Source of the DNA: Klebsiella sp. BIGb0138
GTDB lineage: Bacteria; Pseudomonadota; Gammaproteobacteria; Enterobacterales; Enterobacteriaceae
Length of the DNA stretch: 64,000 bases
Assembly (NCBI RefSeq): GCF_004342285.1
Contig: NZ_SMCV01000003.1
Location: 186,001-250,000 of the forward strand
Direction of reading: 5' to 3'
The notes under the pieces are model-generated. The model had not been told where the DNA came from and searched no databases. It was given only the letters and a program-made list of their open reading frames with translations. This document shows, piece by piece, positions 56,485 to 64,000 of the stretch. Both the position numbers and the translations under genes were made by a program. Position 1 is the stretch's first letter; each line of letters opens with the position of its first letter.

Positions 56485-56817
56485 ATGTTTGGTGGAAAAG
56501 GCGGCCTGGGTAACCTGATGAAGCAGGCCCAGCAGATGCAAGACAAAATGCAGAAGATGCAGGAAGAGATCGCTCAGCTGGAAGTGACCGGGGAATCCGG
56601 CGCCGGTCTGGTGAAAGTGACCATCAACGGCGCGCACAACTGCCGTCGCGTGGAGATCGATCCCAGCCTGCTGGAAGACGACAAAGACATGCTGGAAGAC
56701 CTCGTGGCTGCGGCATTCAACGATGCGGCACGCCGCATTGAAGAGACCCAGAAGGAGAAAATGGCCTCCGTCTCCTCCGGTATGCAGCTGCCGCCTGGCT
56801 TTAAGATGCCATTCTGA
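56485..56817 (+). CDS. ybaB: Nucleoid-associated protein YbaB (EbfC family)
   Basis: YbaB is a small dimeric DNA-binding protein of the YbaB/EbfC family. The 110-residue product has a coiled-coil first half ([23 protein letters not shown]) and a small alpha/beta core ([23 protein letters not shown]). It lies 57 bases after dnaX and its TGA stop shares a base with the recR start (TGATG), so ybaB and recR are coupled. Confidence 0.96.
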   Translation: MFGGKGGLGNLMKQAQQMQDKMQKMQEEIAQLEVTGESGAGLVKVTINGAHNCRRVEIDPSLLEDDKDMLEDLVAAAFNDAARRIEETQKEKMASVSSGMQLPPGFKMPF

Positions 56818-57422
56818 TGCAAACCAGCCCGCTGTTAACTCAGCTTATGGAAGCATTGCGCTGTCTGCCGGGCGTGGGCCCGAAGTCAGCGCAGCGCATG
56901 GCGTTTACGCTACTTCAGCGCGATCGTAGCGGCGGGATGCGTCTGGCGCAGTCATTGACGCGCGCGATGTCGGAAATCGGCCACTGCGCCGATTGCCGCA
57001 CCTTCACCGAGCAGGAGGTGTGCAATATTTGCAGCAACCCGCGTCGCCGTGAAAACGGCCAGATCTGCGTGGTGGAGAGTCCTGCGGACATCTACGCCAT
57101 TGAGCAGACCGGGCAGTTTTCCGGCCGCTACTTTGTCCTGATGGGCCACCTGTCGCCGCTTGACGGGATTGGGCCGGATGACATCGGGCTTGACCGTCTG
57201 GAGCAGCGGCTGCGCGACGAATCGATGCAGGAAGTGATCCTCGCCACCAACCCGACGGTGGAAGGGGAAGCGACCGCGAACTACATTGCCGAACTCTGCG
57301 CGCAGTACGGCGTGGAAGCCAGCCGTATCGCCCACGGCGTGCCGGTAGGCGGCGAGCTGGAGATGGTTGACGGCACCACGCTGTCGCACTCTCTCGCCGG
57401 GCGGCATAAGATCCGTTTTTAA
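56817..57422 (+). CDS. recR: Recombination mediator protein RecR
   Basis: RecR works with RecF and RecO to load RecA on gapped DNA. The 201-residue product has a helix-hairpin-helix ([17 protein letters not shown]), a four-cysteine zinc finger ([17 protein letters not shown]), and a Toprim domain ([17 protein letters not shown]). Length equals E. coli RecR. It overlaps the ybaB stop codon and is followed by a branched palindromic element. Confidence 0.97.
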   Translation: MQTSPLLTQLMEALRCLPGVGPKSAQRMAFTLLQRDRSGGMRLAQSLTRAMSEIGHCADCRTFTEQEVCNICSNPRRRENGQICVVESPADIYAIEQTGQFSGRYFVLMGHLSPLDGIGPDDIGLDRLEQRLRDESMQEVILATNPTVEGEATANYIAELCAQYGVEASRIAHGVPVGGELEMVDGTTLSHSLAGRHKIRF

Positions 57423-57437
57423 CCCACGAAACTCTCA

Positions 57438-57512
57438 TCATTCAGGCGGCAGGCTGCCCTGCCGAACCCGGTCACCTACTGATGCCAGCGACCGGGCATG
57501 TCGCCTGAATGA
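57438..57512. repeat. Branched palindromic element between recR and htpG
   Basis: An 11-bp perfect outer stem (TCATTCAGGCG at 57438-57448 with CGCCTGAATGA at 57502-57512) encloses two further perfect hairpins: GGCAGG/CCTGCC (57448-57453, 57458-57463) and CCCGGTC/GACCGGG (57467-57473, 57490-57496). As single-stranded nucleic acid it would fold as a three-way junction of about 75 bases. It may act as the recR terminator region or be a small mobile palindrome; I do not recognise the family. Confidence 0.75.
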
Positions 57513-57542
57513 TTTCGCGCCTGGCGCAATTTTCTCGGTTCT

Positions 57543-57575
57543 CGCTTGAAAATATCCCTCTCTGTCCCCACTTCC
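57543..57575 (+). promoter_or_regulatory. Sigma-32 type heat-shock promoter of htpG
   Basis: CTTGAAA (57545-57551) and CCCCACTT (57567-57574) with a 15-base spacer fit the sigma-32 consensus and resemble the E. coli htpG heat-shock promoter. It lies 54 bases before the htpG ATG. Confidence 0.82.
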
Positions 57576-57627
57576 TGTTCAACTGTTTTGTTTACCATTA
57601 AAAATGGCATTGTTGAGGTTGAGCTAG

Positions 57628-59502
57628 ATGAAAGGACAAGAAACTCGTGGTTTTCAGTCAGAAGTAAAACAGCTTCTGCACCTGATGATCCATTCTCTCT
57701 ATTCCAATAAAGAAATCTTCCTGCGCGAGCTTATTTCTAACGCCTCCGATGCGGCCGACAAGCTGCGTTTCCGCGCGCTGTCCCAGCCGGATCTGTACGA
57801 AGGCGACGGTGAGCTGCGCGTACGTGTTTCTTTTGATAAAGACAACCGTACTCTGACCATCGCCGATAACGGTATCGGGATGAACCGCGAAGAGGTGATT
57901 GACCATCTCGGGACGATCGCTAAGTCCGGGACGAAGTCCTTCCTCGAATCGATGGGCTCCGACCAGGCGAAAGACAGCCAGCTGATCGGTCAGTTTGGCG
58001 TCGGCTTTTACTCGGCGTTTATCGTGGCGGATAAAGTCACCGTGCGCACCCGCGCGGCGGGTGATAGCGCGGAAAACGGCGTGTTCTGGGAATCGGCTGG
58101 CGAAGGCGACTATACCGTCGCCGATATCACCAAAGCCGATCGCGGGACGGAAATAACCCTGCATCTGCGCGAAGGCGAGGACGATTTCCTCAACGACTGG
58201 CGCGTACGCTCGATCATCAGTAAGTACTCCGACCATATCGCGCTGCCGGTTGAGATCGAAAAACGCGAAGAAGTTGACGGCGAAACCGTGATCTCCTGGG
58301 AGAAAATCAACAAAGCCCAGGCGCTGTGGACGCGTAATAAGTCGGAAATCAAAGACGACGAATACAACGAGTTCTATAAACACATTGCCCATGACTACAG
58401 CGACCCGCTGACCTGGAGCCACAACCGCGTGGAAGGGAAGCAGGAGTACACCAGTCTGCTGTACATCCCGTCCCAGGCGCCGTGGGATATGTGGAACCGC
58501 GATCATAAGCACGGTCTGAAGCTGTACGTGCAGCGCGTCTTCATCATGGATGAGGCCGAGCAGTTCATGCCGAACTACCTGCGCTTCGTCCGCGGCCTCG
58601 TGGATTCCAACGATCTGCCGCTGAACGTATCGCGCGAGATCCTGCAGGACAGCAGCGTCACCCGCAACCTGCGCACCGCGCTGAGCAAACGCGCGCTGCA
58701 GATGCTGGAAAAACTGGCGAAAGACGACGCGGAAAAATATCAGACCTTCTGGCAGCAGTTTGGCCTGGTGCTGAAAGAAGGCCCGGCGGAGGACAGCGCG
58801 AATCAGCAGACTATTGCTAAGCTGCTGCGTTTCGCCTCTACCCATACCGATTCCGCCGCGCAGACCGTGTCGCTGGAAGAGTATGTCTCCCGCATGAAAG
58901 AAGGGCAGGAGAAGATTTACTACATCACCGCGGACAGCTACGCCGCGGCGAAGAGCAGCCCGCACCTCGAACTGCTGCGTAAGAAAGGCATCGAAGTTCT
59001 GCTGCTTTCTGACCGTATCGACGAGTGGATGATGAGCTACCTGACCGAGTTCGACGGCAAGGTGTTCCAGTCGGTGGCGAAAGCCGACGAGTCGCTGGAT
59101 AAGCTGGCGGATGACGTCGATGAAAGCACCAAAGAGGCCGAAAAGGCGCTGGAGCCGTTCGTTGACCGGGTGAAAACGCTGCTGGGCGAACGGGTGAAAG
59201 AGGTTCGTTTGACTCATCGTCTGACCGATACCCCGGCTATCGTCACCACCGATGCGGATGAAATGAGCACCCAGATGGCGAAATTGTTTGCCGCTGCGGG
59301 CCAGTCTGCACCGGAAGTGAAGTACATCTTTGAACTGAATCCGGCTCACCCGCTGGTGAAACGCGCGGCGGATACTCAGGATGATACCCACTTCGGCGAA
59401 TGGGTTGAACTGCTGCTCGATCAGGCCCTGCTGGCCGAACGCGGTACGCTGGAAGACCCGAACCAGTTTATCCGTCGTATGAACCAGCTGCTGGCGTCGT
59501 AA
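57628..59502 (+). CDS. htpG: Molecular chaperone HtpG (Hsp90)
   Basis: HtpG is the bacterial Hsp90, an ATP-driven dimeric chaperone that cooperates with DnaK. The 624-residue product has the GHKL ATP domain ([32 protein letters not shown]), the middle domain with the catalytic Arg region ([11 protein letters not shown]) and the C-terminal dimerisation domain. Length equals E. coli HtpG. A sigma-32-type promoter lies upstream. A long hairpin lies after the stop codon. Confidence 0.98.
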   Translation: MKGQETRGFQSEVKQLLHLMIHSLYSNKEIFLRELISNASDAADKLRFRALSQPDLYEGDGELRVRVSFDKDNRTLTIADNGIGMNREEVIDHLGTIAKSGTKSFLESMGSDQAKDSQLIGQFGVGFYSAFIVADKVTVRTRAAGDSAENGVFWESAGEGDYTVADITKADRGTEITLHLREGEDDFLNDWRVRSIISKYSDHIALPVEIEKREEVDGETVISWEKINKAQALWTRNKSEIKDDEYNEFYKHIAHDYSDPLTWSHNRVEGKQEYTSLLYIPSQAPWDMWNRDHKHGLKLYVQRVFIMDEAEQFMPNYLRFVRGLVDSNDLPLNVSREILQDSSVTRNLRTALSKRALQMLEKLAKDDAEKYQTFWQQFGLVLKEGPAEDSANQQTIAKLLRFASTHTDSAAQTVSLEEYVSRMKEGQEKIYYITADSYAAAKSSPHLELLRKKGIEVLLLSDRIDEWMMSYLTEFDGKVFQSVAKADESLDKLADDVDESTKEAEKALEPFVDRVKTLLGERVKEVRLTHRLTDTPAIVTTDADEMSTQMAKLFAAAGQSAPEVKYIFELNPAHPLVKRAADTQDDTHFGEWVELLLDQALLAERGTLEDPNQFIRRMNQLLAS

Positions 59503-59517
59503 TCTCCTCAGCCGCAG

Positions 59518-59562
59518 GCCCTCACTCGCCCCTCTCGCTCTGAGAGCGGAGCGGGTGAGGGC
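59518..59562 (+). terminator. Long hairpin after htpG
   Basis: GCCCTCACTCGC (59518-59529) pairs with GCGGGTGAGGGC (59551-59562), with an inner CGCTCT/AGAGCG stem. This type of GC-rich extended palindrome is common in enterobacterial intergenic DNA. It has little T-tract (GCTTCCTC), so termination is uncertain. Confidence 0.6.
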
Positions 59563-59681
59563 GCTTCCTCTGATGGCGTAAAATCCGCCTTTCAAGCAAA
59601 ATAAACCCTCCATTAACCGTTTCAGCCGTTCCGCCTTCCTTGAGCCATCTGCGTTCTGGTGGTATGGTTTAGCGTTTTTGA

Positions 59682-60359
<678 letters not shown>

Positions 60360-60368
60360 TCCCGTTGG

Positions 60369-60400
60369 TTCTCATCCCGCCGCTGCGGGATGAGAATACC
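60369..60400 (+). terminator. adk terminator hairpin
   Basis: A perfect 12-bp stem TTCTCATCCCGC/GCGGGATGAGAA with a 4-base loop, followed by TACCTCTCATTC. The stem is strong but the T-tract is weak. Confidence 0.6.
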
Positions 60401-60486
60401 TCTCATTCTACCTTTTTCTATGATTGGTTCCGTTTAGCGCCATTTCAGCTACAATTGTCAGCGATTCAAATGGTTAAGAGGCGGTA

Positions 60487-61449
60487 ATGCATCAGACGAA
60501 AACAGGTATCTTGTTAGCCAATTTAGGCACTCCCGATGCGCCCACGCCCGATGCGGTGAAGCGCTATCTGCGACAATTCCTCAGTGACAAACGGGTGGTC
60601 GATACGCCGCGTCTGTTGTGGTGGCCGCTGCTGCGCGGGGTGATTCTGCCGCTGCGCGCGCCGCGGGTCGCTAAACTTTACCAGTCCGTGTGGATGGAAG
60701 AGGGCTCGCCGCTGATGGTTTACAGCCGCCGGCAGCAGCAGGCGCTGGCCGCGCGTTTACCCGATACGCCCGTGGCTTTAGGGATGAGCTATGGCTCACC
60801 GGCGCTGGAAAGCGCGGTGGATGAACTGCTGGCGCAGGGCGTTGGCCATATAGTGGTGCTGCCGCTGTACCCGCAGTACTCCTGCTCCACCGTGGCGGCG
60901 GTATGGGATGAACTGGCGCGAATTCTGGCTAAAAAACGGGCGATTCCCGGGATCTCGTTTATTCGCGATTACGCCGACGATGCCAGCTATATCGCTGCCC
61001 TGGCCGCCAGCGTCCGTACCTCATTTGCCGTTCACGGCGAACCGGATGTGCTGCTGCTCTCCTACCACGGTATCCCTCAGCGTTTTGCCCATGAAGGGGA
61101 TGATTACCCGCAGCGCTGCCGCGATACCACCCGGGAGCTGGTTTCGGCGCTGGGCCTGCCACCGGATCGCGCGATGATGACCTTCCAGTCGCGCTTTGGC
61201 CGCGAGCCGTGGCTGACGCCTTACACCGACGAGACGTTGAAAATGTTGGGTGAGAAGGGCGTGAAGCATATTCAGGTTATCTGTCCGGGCTTTGCCGCCG
61301 ACTGCCTGGAGACGCTGGAGGAGATTGCCGTGCAGAACCGGGAAGTGTTCCTCGACGCCGGCGGGAAGAAATACGAATATATCCCGGCGCTCAATGCCGA
61401 CGACGCGCATATTGAAATGATGGTGAACCTGACGGCGTCTTATCGCTAA
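60487..61449 (+). CDS. hemH: Ferrochelatase
   Basis: HemH inserts ferrous iron into protoporphyrin IX in the last step of heme synthesis. The 320-residue product has the conserved [11 protein letters not shown] start, the catalytic His in [16 protein letters not shown] and the metal-site Glu in [15 protein letters not shown]. Length equals E. coli HemH. In E. coli the aes esterase gene lies between hemH and gsk; here gsk follows directly. Confidence 0.97.
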   Translation: MHQTKTGILLANLGTPDAPTPDAVKRYLRQFLSDKRVVDTPRLLWWPLLRGVILPLRAPRVAKLYQSVWMEEGSPLMVYSRRQQQALAARLPDTPVALGMSYGSPALESAVDELLAQGVGHIVVLPLYPQYSCSTVAAVWDELARILAKKRAIPGISFIRDYADDASYIAALAASVRTSFAVHGEPDVLLLSYHGIPQRFAHEGDDYPQRCRDTTRELVSALGLPPDRAMMTFQSRFGREPWLTPYTDETLKMLGEKGVKHIQVICPGFAADCLETLEEIAVQNREVFLDAGGKKYEYIPALNADDAHIEMMVNLTASYR

Positions 61450-61512
61450 TCGCGTGCGGCACGGGGAGTATGCTATTATTCCCCGCTTGTTCACTGCCAT
61501 TAAATCGCCACT

Positions 61513-62817
61513 ATGAAATTTCCCGGTAAACGCAAATCCAAACACTACTTTCCCGTTAACGCCCGCGATCCGCTGCTGCAGCAAACGCAGCCGGAAACCG
61601 ACTCTAATATCGCGTGGGTGGTCGGTATCGATCAAACGCTGGTCGATATTGAGGCGAAAGTAGACGAGGCGTTTATCGTGCGTTACGGCTTAAGCGCCGG
61701 CCATTCGCTGGTGATTGAAGATGATGTCGCCGAGGCGCTCTATCAGGAACTGGTACGGAATAACCTGATCACCCATCAGTTTGCCGGCGGCACCATCGGT
61801 AACACCATGCACAACTATTCGGTGCTGGCAGATGACCGCTCGGTTCTGCTTGGCGTCATGTGCAGCAACATCGAAATCGGCGGCTACGCCTATCGCTATC
61901 TGTGCAACACCTCCAGTCGTACCGATCTGAACTACCTGCAAGGGGTGGATGGGGCGATTGGCCGCTGCTTCACGCTGATTAGCGACTCCGGCGAGCGGAC
62001 GTTCGCCATCAGCCCGGGGCATATGAATAAGCTGCGCCCGGAAAGCATCCCGGAAGCGGTGATTGCCGGCGCGTCTGCGCTGGTGCTGACCTCTTATCTG
62101 GTGCGCTGTAAACCGGGCGAGCCGATGCCGGATGCGACGATGAAAGCCATCGAATATGCCAAAAAGCATGACGTACCGGTGGTGCTGACCCTCGGAACCA
62201 AATATGTGATTGCCGACAACCCGGCGTGGTGGCAGCAGTTCCTGAAGGAACATGTCTCTATCCTGGCAATGAACGAAGAAGAGGCGGAAGCGTTGACCGG
62301 GCTTTCCGATCCGCTGCTGGCGTCCGATAAGGCGCTGGAGTGGGTTGACCTCGTGCTGTGTACCGCCGGGCCTGCCGGCCTGTATATGGCCAGTTTCACT
62401 GAAGATGAAGCCAAACGTAAAACGCAGCACCCGCTGCTGCCGGGGGCGATCGCCGAATTCAACCAGTATGAGTTCAGCCGGGCGATGCGCCACCAGGATT
62501 GCGTTAACCCGCTACGGATTTACTCGCATATCGCGCCGTACATGGGCGGGCCTGAAAAAATCATGAATACCAACGGAGCGGGCGATGGCGCGCTGGCGGC
62601 GCTGCTGCATGATATTACCGCCAATAACTATCACCGTAATAACGTGCCGAACTCCAGCAAACACAAGTGTAAGTGGCTGACCTACTCGTCGCTGGCGCAG
62701 GTGTGCAAATACGCTAACCGCGTGAGCTATCAGGTGCTGAATCAGCATTCGCCGCGTTTAACCCGCGGTCTGCCGGAGCGGGAAGATAGCCTGGAAGAGG
62801 CCTACTGGGAGCGTTAA
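61513..62817 (+). CDS. gsk: Inosine-guanosine kinase
   Basis: Gsk phosphorylates guanosine and inosine in purine salvage. The 434-residue product is a PfkB-family sugar kinase with the ATP-site and catalytic base motif NTNGAGDGALAALLHD near residue 353 and the substrate glycine pair region QFAGGTIGNTMHN. Length equals E. coli Gsk. Only 63 bases separate it from hemH; a promoter-like TATGCTATTAT sequence lies in that gap. Confidence 0.97.
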   Translation: MKFPGKRKSKHYFPVNARDPLLQQTQPETDSNIAWVVGIDQTLVDIEAKVDEAFIVRYGLSAGHSLVIEDDVAEALYQELVRNNLITHQFAGGTIGNTMHNYSVLADDRSVLLGVMCSNIEIGGYAYRYLCNTSSRTDLNYLQGVDGAIGRCFTLISDSGERTFAISPGHMNKLRPESIPEAVIAGASALVLTSYLVRCKPGEPMPDATMKAIEYAKKHDVPVVLTLGTKYVIADNPAWWQQFLKEHVSILAMNEEEAEALTGLSDPLLASDKALEWVDLVLCTAGPAGLYMASFTEDEAKRKTQHPLLPGAIAEFNQYEFSRAMRHQDCVNPLRIYSHIAPYMGGPEKIMNTNGAGDGALAALLHDITANNYHRNNVPNSSKHKCKWLTYSSLAQVCKYANRVSYQVLNQHSPRLTRGLPEREDSLEEAYWER

Positions 62818-62877
62818 GCTCATCGCCCCTTTGGCGTCATGAAGGGGGAGTGGGTGGACGAAGAGGCTGAATGGTAA

Positions 62878-62897
62878 CCTCCCCATATCAGGGGAGG
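62878..62897. terminator. Hairpin between convergent gsk and ybaL
   Basis: Stem CCTCCCC/GGGGAGG with loop ATATCA lies between two converging genes, and a second weaker stem CCCCTT/AAGGGG lies at 62826-62847. Neither has a clear T-tract, so termination is uncertain. Confidence 0.4.
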
Positions 62898-62923
62898 CCA
62901 TATGGCAACCTCGGGGGCCGTGC

Positions 62924-64000
62924 TTAGCCGGTGACCACTTCACCCGCCGGCGGCGTTTCCAGCAGCAGCAACATCGCGCGGGCGATTTCTCGCTCGCCCA
63001 TCACCACCTGGTTTGCGCCGCGTTCGGTAATGTAATCCACTTCATCATCATAATGCGCCCGGGCGATAATCTCGATATTCGGGCATTTCTCGCGCGCTGA
63101 GGCGACGATTTCTCCCGCCTCGTAGCCGTTAGGAATGGTCAGCAGCAGCCAGCGGGCGCAGTCCAGATGCGCCAGATTCATGATCTCTTCATTGGCGGCA
63201 TTGCCCAGCACCGCCCGAATACCGCGCGCGCGCAGCTCGTCCACGCGGGTGCGTGAGGTTTCGATGACCACCAGCGGGATCCCCTGCGCCATCAGCTTCT
63301 CACCCAGCAGGCTGCCGACGCGGCCAAACCCGACCAGCAGCGCGTGGTTGCAAATATCAACCGGGATCTGTTTCTCTTCCTCAAGCACCTCTTCGAAGGT
63401 TTGCTCGTCGAGAGTCTCGGTTTTATCGAGGTATTTTTCCAGCAGCGCGAACAGCACCGGGTTGAGCATAATCGAGATGATCGCCCCGGCAAGCACCAGG
63501 TTTTGCCCGGCCTGCGGCAGCAGATTCAGCGCCATACCGAGCCCGGCAAGAATAAAGGCGAACTCACCGATTTGCGCCAGACTGGCGGCGATGGTCAAGG
63601 CGGTACGCGGCGAGTGGCCGAACATTCGCACGAGGAAAAAGGCGACCACGGACTTACCGAAGATAATGATGGCCAGCGTGGCCAGTACCGCCAGCGGTTG
63701 TTCCAGCAGGACCATCGGGTCGAACAGCATGCCGACGGAGACGAAGAACAGCACGGCGAACGCATCGCGCAGCGGCAGGGTATCGTGCGCGGCGCGGTGG
63801 CTGAGCTCGGATTCATTCAGCACCATACCGGCGAAAAAGGCGCCGAGGGCAAAGGAGACGTCGAACAGCTCAACCGCGCCGAAGGCGATGCCAAGGGCCA
63901 GCGCCAGTACCGAAAGGGTAAACAGTTCGCGGGAGCCGGTGGCGGCGCTGCGGGACATAATCCACGGCACCAGGCGGCGGCCTACCAGCATCATAATGGC
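62924..64000 (-). CDS. ybaL: CPA2-family cation/proton antiporter YbaL, C-terminal part
   Basis: YbaL resembles the KefB/KefC potassium-proton antiporters. The visible 358 or so codons cover the later membrane helices (with FFVSVGMLFDP and IGEFAFILAGLGM) and a complete C-terminal RCK (TrkA-N) domain with the nucleotide motif LLVGFGRVGSLLGEKL. The start lies beyond the right edge. The role and ion of YbaL are not established. It converges with gsk. Confidence 0.94.
   Translation of the reverse strand, partial: AIMMLVGRRLVPWIMSRSAATGSRELFTLSVLALALGIAFGAVELFDVSFALGAFFAGMVLNESELSHRAAHDTLPLRDAFAVLFFVSVGMLFDPMVLLEQPLAVLATLAIIIFGKSVVAFFLVRMFGHSPRTALTIAASLAQIGEFAFILAGLGMALNLLPQAGQNLVLAGAIISIMLNPVLFALLEKYLDKTETLDEQTFEEVLEEEKQIPVDICNHALLVGFGRVGSLLGEKLMAQGIPLVVIETSRTRVDELRARGIRAVLGNAANEEIMNLAHLDCARWLLLTIPNGYEAGEIVASAREKCPNIEIIARAHYDDEVDYITERGANQVVMGEREIARAMLLLLETPPAGEVVTG

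Noticed and set aside
57438-57512. Possible tRNA gene (75-base branched structure)
   Set aside because: No acceptor stem with CCA, no T-loop GTTC consensus, no anticodon loop in the right place; only two inner hairpins.
57658-59613. Minus-strand frame of 651 codons opposite htpG
   Set aside because: Antisense to intact HtpG with no ribosome binding site or recognisable domain.

Overview
The window is a stretch of enterobacterial core chromosome. Protein sequences, gene lengths and gene order (yajR, cyoEDCBA, ampG, yajG, bolA, tig, clpPX, lon, hupB, ppiD, ybaV, fadM, queC, ybaE, cof, decR, mdlAB, glnK-amtB, tesB, ybaY, atl, ffs, ybaA, ylaC, maa, hha-tomB, acrBA/acrR, mscK, rsmS-priC, ybaN, apt, dnaX, ybaB, recR, htpG, adk, hemH, gsk, ybaL) match the lon-acr-dnaX region of Escherichia coli almost gene for gene. 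High GC, many E. coli-identical protein segments and several non-E. coli insertions (a Gfo/Idh/MocA oxidoreductase, cdsH, a yczR/yczE pair, a flavin reductase, a GNAT enzyme and a second MocR regulator) point to a Klebsiella/Raoultella-like member of the Enterobacteriaceae. That genus call is inference; no database was searched.

Layout. 1-9.8 kb, minus strand: end of an MFS gene, an inserted sugar-type oxidoreductase, the cytochrome bo3 operon, the muropeptide permease AmpG and lipoprotein YajG. 10-20.5 kb, plus strand: the protein-quality block (trigger factor, ClpPX, Lon, HU-beta, PpiD) with sigma-32-type promoters visible before clpP and lon. 20.5-33.5 kb: a tandem intergenic repeat, queC, ybaE, an ERIC element, cof, a cysteine-desulfhydrase/regulator pair, a heterodimeric ABC exporter, the nitrogen-control operon glnK-amtB with a clear sigma-54 promoter and NtrC site, tesB, ybaY and atl. 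33.7-42.6 kb is the most accessory part: 4.5S RNA, an unrecognised two-gene overlap operon, two MocR-type regulators with repeated DNA motifs in their control regions, a decayed pdeB/ylaB fragment, and the zinc-starvation ribosomal paralogues rpmE2-rpmJ2 behind a Zur-like palindrome. 42.7-49 kb: hha-tomB and the AcrAB efflux pump with its repressor and palindromic operator. 49-64 kb: mscK, small replication and recombination genes, dnaX with its programmed frameshift, htpG, adk, hemH, gsk and the start-less end of ybaL.

No phage, IS element, CRISPR array, defence island or tRNA gene was seen. No convincing wholly new system was found. The best leads are the small overlapping gene pair at 34.2-34.6 kb, the branched palindromic element between recR and htpG, the 33-bp-spaced direct repeats between yczR and yczE, and the orphan terminator next to the pdeB remnant.
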